37,732 nt of DNA. It comes from Caenispirillum bisanense. Lineage in GTDB: Bacteria; Pseudomonadota; Alphaproteobacteria; Rhodospirillales; UBA2165. Below the pieces are notes generated by a model. That model did not search any database. It had not been told where the DNA came from and was given only the letters and a program-made list of their open reading frames with translations. The stretch spans positions 1-37,732 of the forward strand of contig CAMDWJ010000038.1 in the NCBI GenBank assembly GCA_945877815.1, given 5' to 3'. Of the stretch, positions 16,028 through 24,012 are shown in pieces (position 1 is the stretch's first letter; each line of letters begins with the position of its first letter). The translations under genes were made by a program, and so were the position numbers.

Positions 16028-16393
16028 ATGAAGATCGCGCGTGTCGCCGCGTATTCCGTCAATCCGCGCTTGACCCTCGACATCCTGCCGAAAAAGACGG
16101 AGACCGCGCAGGGCTTCACCCGATCGCAGAAGATCGTCGGCATGGCGGCGGCCTTCAACGTGCCCTTCGCCAATGGCGGCGGCTGGCCCTATGAGAACAT
16201 GCATCTGGTGGCGGGTGCGGCAAACGGAACCCTGGTCGAGTTCCACTACATGGCGACCGAAGCCTGCAAATCGATCTTCGACGGCCTGCCCGAACCGAAG
16301 GACGGATTCTTCGAGATGTCGATGAAGCCCGGACTTGGCTATACGTTGAACCGCGACAAGCTGAAGGACGTGCTCAGCCCGAAAGGCGACTAG
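16028..16393 (+). pseudogene. Shrunken enolase-superfamily (mandelate racemase-like) relic
   Basis: The 121-residue open frame starts MKIARVAAY, like the first strand of mandelate racemase/muconate lactonizing enzymes. By residue 30 it is already in the barrel's C-terminal part: GFTRSQKIVGMAAAFNVPFA, NGGGWPYENMHL, then ANGTLVEFHY and the closing PGLGYTLNRDKL. Full-length members have about 370 residues. The capping domain and most barrel strands, with all metal ligands and the catalytic Lys, are therefore missing. An AGGAGG lies eight bases before the ATG, so it may still be translated. It is best read as an in-frame internal deletion, though a small independent protein cannot be excluded. 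Confidence 0.65.
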
Positions 16394-16473
16394 GCAATCG
16401 AAAATATGCATCTTCGACGGTCGGTTTGATCTGGGTCAATTGTGGCATGAAATAGCTCACTAGTATCTCGGAC

Positions 16474-17169
16474 ATGCTTGCAGGGATGAGACCGCCAGTC
16501 ACCGTCGCAGCGCTTTTGGGGCTCGGGCTGGTGATGGCCGCGCTCGTGGGTCCGTCGCGCAGCGAAGAAGCTCCGCCATTGCTGGAGGTAATCGACCAAT
16601 GCGCGACCTGTCATGGAAAGGTCGGACACGCGATCAACACAAATATCCCCAATCTTGCCGGGCAAAGCCTCGAGTACTTGATCAATCAGCTACAACGCTT
16701 CGCCGGCCTAGCGCGGTCGGATTTTGTCGAAGATGCGGTCGATCCTCCGGTGGCCCCCGATCCGGACCGATCGCGTCAACGCCGGTCCGAGCTGATGAAG
16801 CAGCACACAAGCGCCGTCGCCACCAATGCTTTACGCGATGTCGCCGAGTACTTCTCCAGTTTACCGTGCGTCCAAGCGGACAGGCTGCCTGAACCGGACG
16901 CGACGCAGAGCGGAATTGGCTGGTGTGCCGATTGCCATGCGCCCCAGAAAGTCCAGGCCATTCCGAGCATTCCATATATCTACGGGCAGAACCCAGATTA
17001 TCTAGAAGTTCAGCTATTGGCGTTCAAACGGGCCAATGCAGATCCGCCACAAACGGGCTCCAAGGAGCGCACGCACCCAGCCATGGATCTGTTTCTCCGC
17101 GATATACCGGACGCACGCCTGCGCGAGGCCGCGCAATACTACGCGCGGCTCGATTGCTCTCCGCAATAG
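16474..17169 (+). CDS. Dihaem cytochrome c, c4-like
   Basis: This 231-residue exported protein has a signal segment (VTVAALLGLGLVMAALVG). It has two class-I haem sites, CATCH at about 43-47 and CADCH at about 150-154. Each is followed by the c4-type pattern of NLAGQSLEYLINQL and YGQNPDYLEVQLLAF, and the sixth-ligand methionines fall near SELMK and HPAMDL. Cytochromes c4 are periplasmic electron carriers to terminal oxidases. The start may be 16474 or 16486. It converges on the YeeE/YedE pair and lies near the sulfide:quinone oxidoreductase, so a link to sulfide oxidation is possible but not shown. Confidence 0.88.
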   Translation: MLAGMRPPVTVAALLGLGLVMAALVGPSRSEEAPPLLEVIDQCATCHGKVGHAINTNIPNLAGQSLEYLINQLQRFAGLARSDFVEDAVDPPVAPDPDRSRQRRSELMKQHTSAVATNALRDVAEYFSSLPCVQADRLPEPDATQSGIGWCADCHAPQKVQAIPSIPYIYGQNPDYLEVQLLAFKRANADPPQTGSKERTHPAMDLFLRDIPDARLREAAQYYARLDCSPQ

Positions 17170-17172
17170 CCC

Positions 17173-17196
17173 GCGGCCTCATTAATAAGTGGCCGC
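17173..17196. terminator. Inverted repeat between convergent genes (possible bidirectional terminator)
   Basis: Arms gcggcc (17173-17178) and ggccgc (17191-17196) enclose an AT-rich 12-base loop exactly between the stops of the cytochrome and YeeE-type genes. There is no T tract, so it would be a weak or factor-assisted site. Confidence 0.35.
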
Positions 17197-17198
17197 CT

Positions 17199-17792
17199 CT
17201 AAGCCTCCGGCCGGGCCGGGCCGAAATACCCATCGACGTCGTTGCCGAGTTCTGCGCGCCACGGGCGCCGGTTCTCCATCACGATCAGGATCACGACCAG
17301 CGCGCCGGCGAAGATCAAGGCTCCCGCCCAATAGGGAATGCCGAGCAGGTCGGTGAAGACGATCTTTCCGGCGCCCTCGCCGAGAAAGGTCTTGGACAAC
17401 ATCGGCTGCGCGTAGGTATAAGCAACCGCGCCGAAAAGGCCGCCAACCAATGTGTAGATCGCATCGCGATAACCCGCGCCGACCTGTGCCAAGGTCGTAC
17501 CTGGGCAGGCGCCGGCCATGGTTATGCCGACGCCAAGGATCAGGCCGCCGATGATATCGGCATAATAAAGCGCCGCCTTGGGCGCCAGCTTCACAAACCC
17601 GAAGCCATTCAGGACCGCGAGCACCACCGCCCCAGTGGCGACAGCGGTGAGAAACACCTTAAGCATGATGAAGGTGCGTAGCTGCATCTGGCCGACGATC
17701 ACGCCGGGTTCGAAGACGCGCGATTTTTCCAGCGCAAAACCAAAGACCACACCCATCGCAACGCCGACAATCACCGCGGTTAGAATCGACAT
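17199..17792 (-). CDS. YeeE/YedE-family membrane protein (second of the pair)
   Basis: From ATG 17792 the protein has 197 residues and about five hydrophobic segments. GITMAGACPGTTLAQVGAG, with its conserved cysteine at about 98, is the YeeE/YedE (DUF395) signature. An AGGAGA lies 6-7 bases before this ATG, and the longer frame to 17924 would run through the upstream gene. YeeE proteins import thiosulfate, and paired short versions (PmpA/PmpB-like) occur beside sulfide-oxidation genes. Together with the upstream half-size homologue it probably forms a membrane channel for a sulfur compound. The genes are ten bases apart. Confidence 0.9.
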   Translation of the reverse strand: MSILTAVIVGVAMGVVFGFALEKSRVFEPGVIVGQMQLRTFIMLKVFLTAVATGAVVLAVLNGFGFVKLAPKAALYYADIIGGLILGVGITMAGACPGTTLAQVGAGYRDAIYTLVGGLFGAVAYTYAQPMLSKTFLGEGAGKIVFTDLLGIPYWAGALIFAGALVVILIVMENRRPWRAELGNDVDGYFGPARPEA

Positions 17793-17802
17793 GATCTTTC
17801 TC

Positions 17803-18315
17803 CTATACCCGCTTGAACAGCATCGCCGCGCCGATCCCGCCGGCGAACATGGCCGCGACCGCCACGGTGGAGCCGACCGACAATTGCGCCATGCCCGATA
17901 TGCCGTGGCCGCTCGTGCAGCCATCGGCGATGCGGGCGCCGAACAGCATCACGAAGCCGCCGAGGAACGCCATCGCATAACGCGGCTTGGACGACGCGGT
18001 GCCGATCGCGCGCGACCAGATCGGCGAAATCGCCGCGCGGCGCGCGCCCGAAAGTTTCATGGAGACGAAAGCGCCAATGGCGATCCCGCCGACCATCGCG
18101 ACCTGCCACCAGTTCTTCGCGGCGGCCGAGACGTGACTCGCCGCGTAACCGATGCCGGTGATGGATGGATCGACGTAACCGGTCAGCCATACACCGATCG
18201 TCACGTAGGACGACGAGGCGCCAAGCGCGGTCTCGACGATCAAAAATGCAGGTATCTGAAGGAGACCGATGACGAGTCCCGCGAGATAAGGCGACCAGGC
18301 TTTCTGCGTGAGCAT
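17803..18315 (-). CDS. YeeE/YedE-family membrane protein (first of the pair)
   Basis: From ATG 18315 the protein has 170 residues (MLTQKAWSPYLAGLVIGLLQ) with about four to five transmembrane helices. Residues IADGCTSGHGISG, near 130, carry the conserved YeeE/YedE cysteine motif. The 35 extra upstream codons to 18420 are rich in Arg and lack membrane character, so the shorter start is preferred. It is the promoter-proximal gene of the two-gene operon, divergent from the sulfide:quinone oxidoreductase. It likely moves a reduced sulfur species across the inner membrane with its partner. Confidence 0.9.
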   Translation of the reverse strand: MLTQKAWSPYLAGLVIGLLQIPAFLIVETALGASSSYVTIGVWLTGYVDPSITGIGYAASHVSAAAKNWWQVAMVGGIAIGAFVSMKLSGARRAAISPIWSRAIGTASSKPRYAMAFLGGFVMLFGARIADGCTSGHGISGMAQLSVGSTVAVAAMFAGGIGAAMLFKRV

Positions 18316-18419
18316 AGCGCGACTCCGTCGAGTTATCGCACACGACGCGACCCGGTCATGCCGACCGATCCGCTCGCCGCGAGGACGTTTGGCAACCATA
18401 AGGATTCGGCGGCCGGCCA

Positions 18420-18437
18420 CCTTGACTCACGTCAAGG
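18420..18437. promoter_or_regulatory. Crp/Fnr-family binding site between YeeE pair and sqr
   Basis: Perfect arms ccttgac and gtcaagg surround tcac, giving TTGAC-N4-GTCAA. This fits the TTGAN6TCAA consensus bound by Fnr, FixK, Dnr and related alphaproteobacterial regulators. It lies about 60 bases before the sqr start and about 110 before the divergent YeeE start. Oxygen- or redox-responsive control of sulfide oxidation is inferred. The regulator gene is not in the window. Confidence 0.6.
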
Positions 18438-18490
18438 AGCCCGGCCGCCCCGAGGGCCAAGCTTGAAGGATGTATCCGAGAGATGACCGC

Positions 18491-19798
18491 ATGGACAAAC
18501 CCCGCCTTCGCCGCCGCGAATTCCTGGCATCCGCCGGCGCGGGACTGATCGCGGCCACGCTGCCCCTATCCGGCGCGGCGAACGCGGTCCGCACCAAGGC
18601 GCGGATCGTCATCGCGGGGGGCGGGGCCGCCGGCCTGGCCGTCGCGTCGCGGCTCGCGGCCCAGTTGGACGGCGCCGAGATCGTCTTGATCGAACCCAGC
18701 GAGGAGCATTTCTACCAGCCCGGCTTCACCTTGATCGGCGCCGGGGTCAAACCGGCCAGTTATTCGGTGCTGAAGACGAAGGACTATATCGCGCCCGATG
18801 TCCGCTGGATCAAGGAGCGGGTCGCGGAATTCGATCCCGAGGGGAATAAGATCGTCACCGAGTCCGGCACGGCGCTGCCATACGACTTTCTGGTCGTGAC
18901 GACGGGGCTGGCGCTCGATTATGCCGCGATCGTGGGAATGGATCTGTCGCTGATCGGGCGCGAGGGAATTGCCAGCGTCTATGCGGGTCCGACTTACGCG
19001 GAAGCGTCGTGGCGGGCACTTGCTGCGTTCGCGGGCACCGGAGGCACCGGTCTGTTCGGCCGCCCGGCGACAGAAATGAAATGCGCCGGCGCGCCGCTGA
19101 AACAAGCTTTCCTGGCGGACGATTATCTGCGCCGCAACGGCACACGCGCAAAATCCAAGATCGTCTACAACGCCCACAATCAAACCTTGTTCAGCGTTCC
19201 TCTGGTCGATGCCAAGGTTCGCGAGTTGTTCCAGCGACAGGAATTCGAAACGAATTTCGGTCACGTGCTGAGCGCCATCGACCCGGCCCGGCATATCGCC
19301 ACCTATGCGACGCCCAGCGGGCCTATCGAAATGAAATGGGATTTCATCAACGTCATCCCGCCGATGCGGGCACCGGCGGCCGTGCGCAAGAGTCCGCTGC
19401 GCTGGCAGTCCGGCCCGTTCGCGGCGGATGGATGGCTCGAAGTCGATCGGGCGACGCTCCGCCATTCGCGCTACGCCAACATATTCGGCGTTGGCGACAT
19501 CAACGGCGTTCCCAAGGGCAAAACGGCCGCGAGCGTGAAATGGCAAGCTCCCGTCGCGGTCGATCATCTGATCGGCACGATCACAGGAAAGGGCAGCGCC
19601 GAGCGATATAACGGCTATACCTCGTGCCCCCTGATCACCAAGATCGGGCAGGCGATGCTCGTCGAGTTCGACTACGACAACAACCTGACGCCGTCGTTTC
19701 CGTTTATCGCGCCGCTTGAGGAGCACTGGATTCCGTGGGTCATCAAGGAAAAAGTGCTGAAGCCCAACTATACCGCCATGCTGCGGGGCCTAGCGTGA
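18491..19798 (+). CDS. sqr: Sulfide:quinone oxidoreductase with Tat signal
   Basis: This 435-residue flavoprotein starts MDKPRLRRREFLASAGAGL, a twin-arginine signal. The dinucleotide-binding motif IVIAGGGAAGLAVA follows (39-52). C198 (EMKCAGAP) and C379 (YTSCPLIT) are the two redox cysteines expected in SQR. The C-terminal MLVEFDYDNNLTPSFPFIAP is typical of SQR rather than flavocytochrome c FccB. It oxidises sulfide to polysulfide and reduces quinone at the membrane's outer face. ATG 18491 is preferred over 18470 because a GAGAG sequence is correctly spaced and the Tat motif follows at once. It is probably co-transcribed with the small membrane gene after it. Confidence 0.92.
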   Translation: MDKPRLRRREFLASAGAGLIAATLPLSGAANAVRTKARIVIAGGGAAGLAVASRLAAQLDGAEIVLIEPSEEHFYQPGFTLIGAGVKPASYSVLKTKDYIAPDVRWIKERVAEFDPEGNKIVTESGTALPYDFLVVTTGLALDYAAIVGMDLSLIGREGIASVYAGPTYAEASWRALAAFAGTGGTGLFGRPATEMKCAGAPLKQAFLADDYLRRNGTRAKSKIVYNAHNQTLFSVPLVDAKVRELFQRQEFETNFGHVLSAIDPARHIATYATPSGPIEMKWDFINVIPPMRAPAAVRKSPLRWQSGPFAADGWLEVDRATLRHSRYANIFGVGDINGVPKGKTAASVKWQAPVAVDHLIGTITGKGSAERYNGYTSCPLITKIGQAMLVEFDYDNNLTPSFPFIAPLEEHWIPWVIKEKVLKPNYTAMLRGLA

Positions 19799-19808
19799 GG
19801 ATCGAGCC

Positions 19809-20168
19809 ATGAAAGATTTATCGCCAGGTACGCTGGTCGCCATTCTGCACGAGATGTTCGGCTTCTTCTTGTGGATTCTCCTCGGCGTCGCAGCGCTGAT
19901 GTTGGTATTCGGAGTCGTTTTCCTGTTCCAACGCCGTCGCTTTCGCCAAAACAGGTTGCAGGTCGTTCTGATCGCGGCAACAGCCATCGGGATCGGCGCG
20001 GTTCTGATCGCTCCCATGCTGACGAACGCGAGCTTCGCCAATATTCACGGCCTACTGGATTGGGCATCGTTGGGCGCAATTGCACTGATCGGGTTCGCGT
20101 CCGTTTTATGGATGGCCTATATCGGGCTGTCGCGACCTGATCGTCGACCGTTGCGAACGGAACCGTAA
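19809..20168 (+). CDS. Small membrane protein following sqr, function unknown
   Basis: This 119-residue protein has three hydrophobic segments: FGFFLWILLGVAALMLVFGV (about 17-36), LQVVLIAATAIGIGAVLIAP (about 55-74) and LGAIALIGFASVLWMAYIGL. A basic loop (QRRRFRQNR) separates the first two. It starts ten bases after the sqr stop, so it is almost certainly in the same transcript. Small membrane proteins beside Tat-exported SQR may help anchor it or pass electrons to quinone, but nothing in the sequence shows that. Confidence 0.8.
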   Translation: MKDLSPGTLVAILHEMFGFFLWILLGVAALMLVFGVVFLFQRRRFRQNRLQVVLIAATAIGIGAVLIAPMLTNASFANIHGLLDWASLGAIALIGFASVLWMAYIGLSRPDRRPLRTEP

Positions 20169-20178
20169 CGGCCTTCGG

Positions 20179-21177
20179 TTACTGTTCCATCACCGATGGC
20201 GCGAATATTTCCTCGAGCTTCATCAATCTCGGCGTCAGGCCCTGCTCGAACGAGAATTGCGCCGCCGTTTCCAGCACCTTGCGGTTAGCCTTGATGCCGT
20301 GCGCGATCAGCGGCGTTTCGAGCGCCTTTTTGTACTGCGCGGGGATGAGGCCGCTTTCGAGATGGTATTCGACCGCATCGCGGCGCGCCTTTTCGGAGAT
20401 CGCATTCGCCTGATCGAACGCCTTGAGGATATTGAGGACGGCCCAGGGATGCGCCTCAGCGATCTCGCGCTTGATCACCATGCCATGATTGATCGGATAG
20501 ATACCGGTCTTGGCGAAATAGCGGGCACCCTCGGCGAGCGGATCGGCGAACAACAACTTAAAATCGGGATGGTGATTGAGATCGGCCGAGCTGCGATCGA
20601 CGAGGTTGTTGGTGCCGGCGAGATACAGCAGGGCGCCGTCAATTTTGCCTTCGAGAAGCATTTCGCCCATGTCGGTGCTCGTCGGGATATAGGAGAGGTT
20701 CACACCCGGAGGCGCCTTGAACCCCATCTTGCCGCCATGGCTGTGTTCGGGATTGCGCTCCATCCACCATTCGCCGATGTCCGTCGGAGAAACGCCGAAT
20801 TCGTGTTGCAGGATACCTCGCGACCATAAAGCGGCCGTTTGCTGATATTCGGGAACGCCGATTTTCTTGCCCTTCAGATCCGACGGCTTGTCGATTCCGC
20901 GATCGCGCCGCACCAGGACCCAGGTATGGAACATCTTGCGTGTCGTGAAGACGGGAATTCCGACCCACCGCTTGTCGCCACTCGCGATGGCCATCATCAG
21001 CGACGACATCGACATTTCCGAAATATCGAAATCGCCGAAATGGAGTTGGCGCCAAAATAATTCGGAGCCATGAACGGGCGAGCAGATCAGGTCGATGCCG
21101 TCGGGATTAACCCGGCCGTCCATGATCGGATAGGTACGTGGATTGCTGGCAAGGCCGGCACTCAGCTGAAGTTTCAT
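20179..21177 (-). CDS. 4,5-dihydroxyphthalate decarboxylase-like protein (NMT1/SBP fold)
   Basis: This 332-residue protein has no signal peptide. It begins MKLQLSAGLASNPRT and carries FGDFDISEMSMSSLMMA, IPVFTTRKMFHTW and DLKGKKIGVPEYQQTAALW. These segments are typical of proteins annotated as 4,5-dihydroxyphthalate decarboxylase, a branch of the periplasmic-binding fold. The prototype decarboxylates 4,5-dihydroxyphthalate to protocatechuate. Absence of export and a neighbouring Rieske oxygenase favour an enzyme over a transport protein, but many homologues are uncharacterised. It is the last gene of the minus-strand cluster, 32 bases after the preceding solute-binding gene. Confidence 0.75.
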   Translation of the reverse strand: MKLQLSAGLASNPRTYPIMDGRVNPDGIDLICSPVHGSELFWRQLHFGDFDISEMSMSSLMMAIASGDKRWVGIPVFTTRKMFHTWVLVRRDRGIDKPSDLKGKKIGVPEYQQTAALWSRGILQHEFGVSPTDIGEWWMERNPEHSHGGKMGFKAPPGVNLSYIPTSTDMGEMLLEGKIDGALLYLAGTNNLVDRSSADLNHHPDFKLLFADPLAEGARYFAKTGIYPINHGMVIKREIAEAHPWAVLNILKAFDQANAISEKARRDAVEYHLESGLIPAQYKKALETPLIAHGIKANRKVLETAAQFSFEQGLTPRLMKLEEIFAPSVMEQ

Positions 21178-21209
21178 TCTCGTTTCCTTACTCTATTGAT
21201 AAAACCGGC

Positions 21210-22322
21210 TTATCTGCCGACAACTTCCTTGAATATCCGAACGACGGCATCGACTTCCTTGGCACCCTCGTTCGTATGGACCCAGACATAGTCGCGGGCC
21301 CTGGCGAAATCCGGCAGATCGCGCTTGTGCAACGGGTGCGGCTCGACATCCTTGCGCATGCTGACGGCGCCGCTTTCGTTCGCCGCGGCCCATTCCTTGA
21401 CGAACACCTCCTGGCCTTCCTTGCTGAGAACCCAATTGACGAAGATTTTCGTGGCCTCGGGGTTGGGCGCGTTCTTGAACACGGACAATCCGCGCGACGA
21501 GACGGCCTCCAGATGGGCGATCGGTTTGATATTCTTGCAGCCGCCGTCCTTCACGCATTGCGCATAGGCGAAGAATTGCATGCCGAAGGCGATCGCCGCG
21601 CCGCCGCGCATCATCGTCGAATCGATCTGTTGCGGATTGTCGAGAACGCGGGGATCCTGATCCTTGAGAAACCGGGCAACGAACGCCTCGCCCTTGAGCG
21701 TGTAAAGGGGCGCCAGGGCCGACGATCCTGAATTAGGCTGCGACGCATCGCGTACGATGATCCTGCCCTTGAGCCGCGGATCGAGAAGGCCATCGATGGA
21801 GTCGGTATCGAGGTCCGGCACGATCTCCGTATTGCGATAGGCCGAAGCGGTAACCTCGTGCGCATGCGTGAAAACCATGCGCGCCGCATCGCCATAGATG
21901 TAGTCCGGATGGCGCCATTTGGAGACATCCTTGACCTCCGGAAGTATCAGGAAATCTTCAAACTTTTGCAGCATTCCCGCCGGGCCGGCCGTGCCCGTCA
22001 TGTTGGACGTCGTGGCCCACCACAAATCCCATACATACTGACCGTTCGCCTGCTCCGTTTTGACCCGGGGCAGGATGACCGTCGGCCGCGCGACCGTCGC
22101 TTCGACCTTGATACCAAACTTTTTCGTGAAGGCTTCGATCGTCTTGTCGAAACCCGGGCCGCCCTGGTTCACCATGACGAGTGTCTGGGTTTTGGCCTTG
22201 GCCAACGTAGCGTCCCAGATCATATCGCTGCTTTGCGATTGCGCGATCGTGGGGGCCGCACACAGCAAAGCGCCACATAATAATACGAATGTGCCGAACG
22301 CGCGTTTCACCATCAAAGACAT
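21210..22322 (-). CDS. Extracellular solute-binding protein, family 1 (iron/polyamine-like)
   Basis: This 370-residue exported protein has a signal peptide (FGTFVLLCGALLCAAPTIAQ). The body resembles the Fe(III)/2-aminoethylphosphonate type binding proteins: VMVNQGGPGFDKTIEAFTKK, later LLDPRLKGRIIVRD, and NWVLSKEGQEVF near the end. An AGGAGG lies four bases before the ATG at 22322. No permease or ATPase gene accompanies it. The ligand is unknown; the company of an aromatic-ring oxygenase makes an aromatic acid possible. Confidence 0.87.
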   Translation of the reverse strand: MSLMVKRAFGTFVLLCGALLCAAPTIAQSQSSDMIWDATLAKAKTQTLVMVNQGGPGFDKTIEAFTKKFGIKVEATVARPTVILPRVKTEQANGQYVWDLWWATTSNMTGTAGPAGMLQKFEDFLILPEVKDVSKWRHPDYIYGDAARMVFTHAHEVTASAYRNTEIVPDLDTDSIDGLLDPRLKGRIIVRDASQPNSGSSALAPLYTLKGEAFVARFLKDQDPRVLDNPQQIDSTMMRGGAAIAFGMQFFAYAQCVKDGGCKNIKPIAHLEAVSSRGLSVFKNAPNPEATKIFVNWVLSKEGQEVFVKEWAAANESGAVSMRKDVEPHPLHKRDLPDFARARDYVWVHTNEGAKEVDAVVRIFKEVVGR

Positions 22323-22371
22323 CGAACCTCCTGTGGAGCCCTGGTACTCTTATGAGTCCCGATTGCTCGGC

Positions 22372-23940
22372 CTACTTCACCCATCCCATTTGATTAAACC
22401 CAAATCCCTGGCCGCGGATGATCGGGGTATTGTCGAATACCAGATCCTTGGTATGCACGATCAAGGACGGTGCCGGGATAAGCGGCGCGATGTAGCGTTC
22501 TGCATTCGCGATGCCGAACAGCTTGTCGTAGATCTGGCGGCGCTTGTCTTGGTCGATCTCCTCGCGGCCCGCATCGGCGAGCTTGGCAAGATCTGCCGAC
22601 TGAACGTAGTTCTGCGGGATGTCCGCGCCGAAGAAATAGTTGGCGGTGCGTTCGATATCGGGCTCGCCGCCATTGTCCCAGATGGTGATCTGCATGACCG
22701 CCTTGCCGTCGCCACGCAGCTTGGTGAAGACATTGCGCGCCGCGTTGTTCACGGTGGCGCGGATGCCGACCTTGCGCAACTCGCCCGCCACCGCCTCCGT
22801 GACGATCCTGGACGGAGACCAAGTGAGGATTTCGACGTCCAGGCCCTTCGCCCCAAAGCCGGCCTCCGCCAGAAGCCTTTTGGCGCGCGCCGGATCGTAA
22901 TCGGGAAGTTTCACGGACAGGTCCGGCGTGCACGGATCGAGCATCGGATGACACATGGACGAGAGGGCCTGGTCGGGCTCCATTTTCGGCACATAGATTT
23001 TGGCGAAAGCATTGAGATCGAGCGCCGACAGCACCGCCTCGCGCAGGCGCTTGTCGCCGAAGGGGCTGATCCCCGAACGGTTCGCGGTGTCGAAGTTCAG
23101 GAAGAAAAAGCCCGCGGTCGGCGAGACGTGCAAGCGATAATCCTTGTTCGATTCGACAACCCGTTTCGCCTGGTCCAGATCGATGTCGAAGATCATATCG
23201 AGTTCGCCAACCAGCACCTTGGCGATCTGCGTCTGTTTGTCGCCGATGGTCGAGAGCGTGACCTTGTCGATCCGACCCGCCGGGAACGAACTGCCCCAGG
23301 AATAGGCCGGCGATTTCTGAAAGACGACGCCGTTGGAATCCAATGACGCCAGACGATAGGGGCCTGTGCCGACGGTTTCGCGCGCGAAGGCCTCCTTGTT
23401 CTCGTACTTTTCATGAACCGCCACGGGTAGGATGGGGGGATAAGAGCTGAGATTGATTAGATCGACGCCCGAGCCTTTGGTTAGATGAAGGCGCACGGTG
23501 TATTTGTCGAGCTTCTCCATGTTTTTGACGAAATTGTAGCGATCCTTGAGACGGAATTTGTATTTGGGATCGATCGCGTGCTGGAAGGTATAGACGACGT
23601 CGTCCGCCGTGAAATCCTGGCCGTTGTGGAACTTCACGCCCTGGTGCAGCTTGAAATCGATCGTACCGGCATCGACGCGTTTCCATTCGCTTGCCAATTG
23701 CGGCTTCAATTTCTTCTCGACCGTATCCCAATAAACCAGAGTGTCCTGCACGATCTTGTTGGTGATGAACCCGTCGAACCCGGCGAAGTACAGCGCGTCG
23801 ACGCCGGCAATGGAATCGGTGACGGCGACGCGGAGCGTATCTTTCGATTTCTGCGCGTGCGCCGCGCCGGCCATGGTCATAAGTGCCACTGCGGAAATCG
23901 CGCCGTACTTTGTGCCAGACTTAATGACTTGGCCAATCAT
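22372..23940 (-). CDS. Extracellular solute-binding protein, family 5 (peptide/nickel-type)
   Basis: From ATG 23940 the protein has 522 residues with a signal peptide ending near AHAQ. SBP family 5 landmarks are KLKPQLASEWKRVDAGTIDF, GVKFHNGQDFTADDVVYTF, ETVGTGPYRL, FLNFDTANRSGISPFGDKRL and AKRLLAEAGF. GGGAGG is seven bases before this ATG, which decides against the start five codons earlier. Such proteins feed Dpp/Opp-type ABC importers, yet no permease is near. It is the second gene of the cluster after the Rieske oxygenase, so the ligand may be the oxygenase substrate. Confidence 0.9.
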   Translation of the reverse strand: MIGQVIKSGTKYGAISAVALMTMAGAAHAQKSKDTLRVAVTDSIAGVDALYFAGFDGFITNKIVQDTLVYWDTVEKKLKPQLASEWKRVDAGTIDFKLHQGVKFHNGQDFTADDVVYTFQHAIDPKYKFRLKDRYNFVKNMEKLDKYTVRLHLTKGSGVDLINLSSYPPILPVAVHEKYENKEAFARETVGTGPYRLASLDSNGVVFQKSPAYSWGSSFPAGRIDKVTLSTIGDKQTQIAKVLVGELDMIFDIDLDQAKRVVESNKDYRLHVSPTAGFFFLNFDTANRSGISPFGDKRLREAVLSALDLNAFAKIYVPKMEPDQALSSMCHPMLDPCTPDLSVKLPDYDPARAKRLLAEAGFGAKGLDVEILTWSPSRIVTEAVAGELRKVGIRATVNNAARNVFTKLRGDGKAVMQITIWDNGGEPDIERTANYFFGADIPQNYVQSADLAKLADAGREEIDQDKRRQIYDKLFGIANAERYIAPLIPAPSLIVHTKDLVFDNTPIIRGQGFGFNQMGWVK

Positions 23941-24012
23941 GTCGTTGCCTCCCAAACCTGTTTCGTGAACGCACGATAGATTGCGTGCAGGTATGCTTTA
24001 TTTATTGCCGAC

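Noticed and set aside
18491-19798. Flavocytochrome c sulfide dehydrogenase FccB, with the nearby dihaem cytochrome as FccA
   Set aside because: The C-terminal region (YTSCPLIT and PSFPFIAP) is SQR-like, and the cytochrome gene is not adjacent in the same operon.
20179-21177. Third ABC solute-binding protein of the Rieske cluster
   Set aside because: No signal peptide and a strong likeness to dihydroxyphthalate-decarboxylase-type sequences; kept as an enzyme-like call with moderate confidence.
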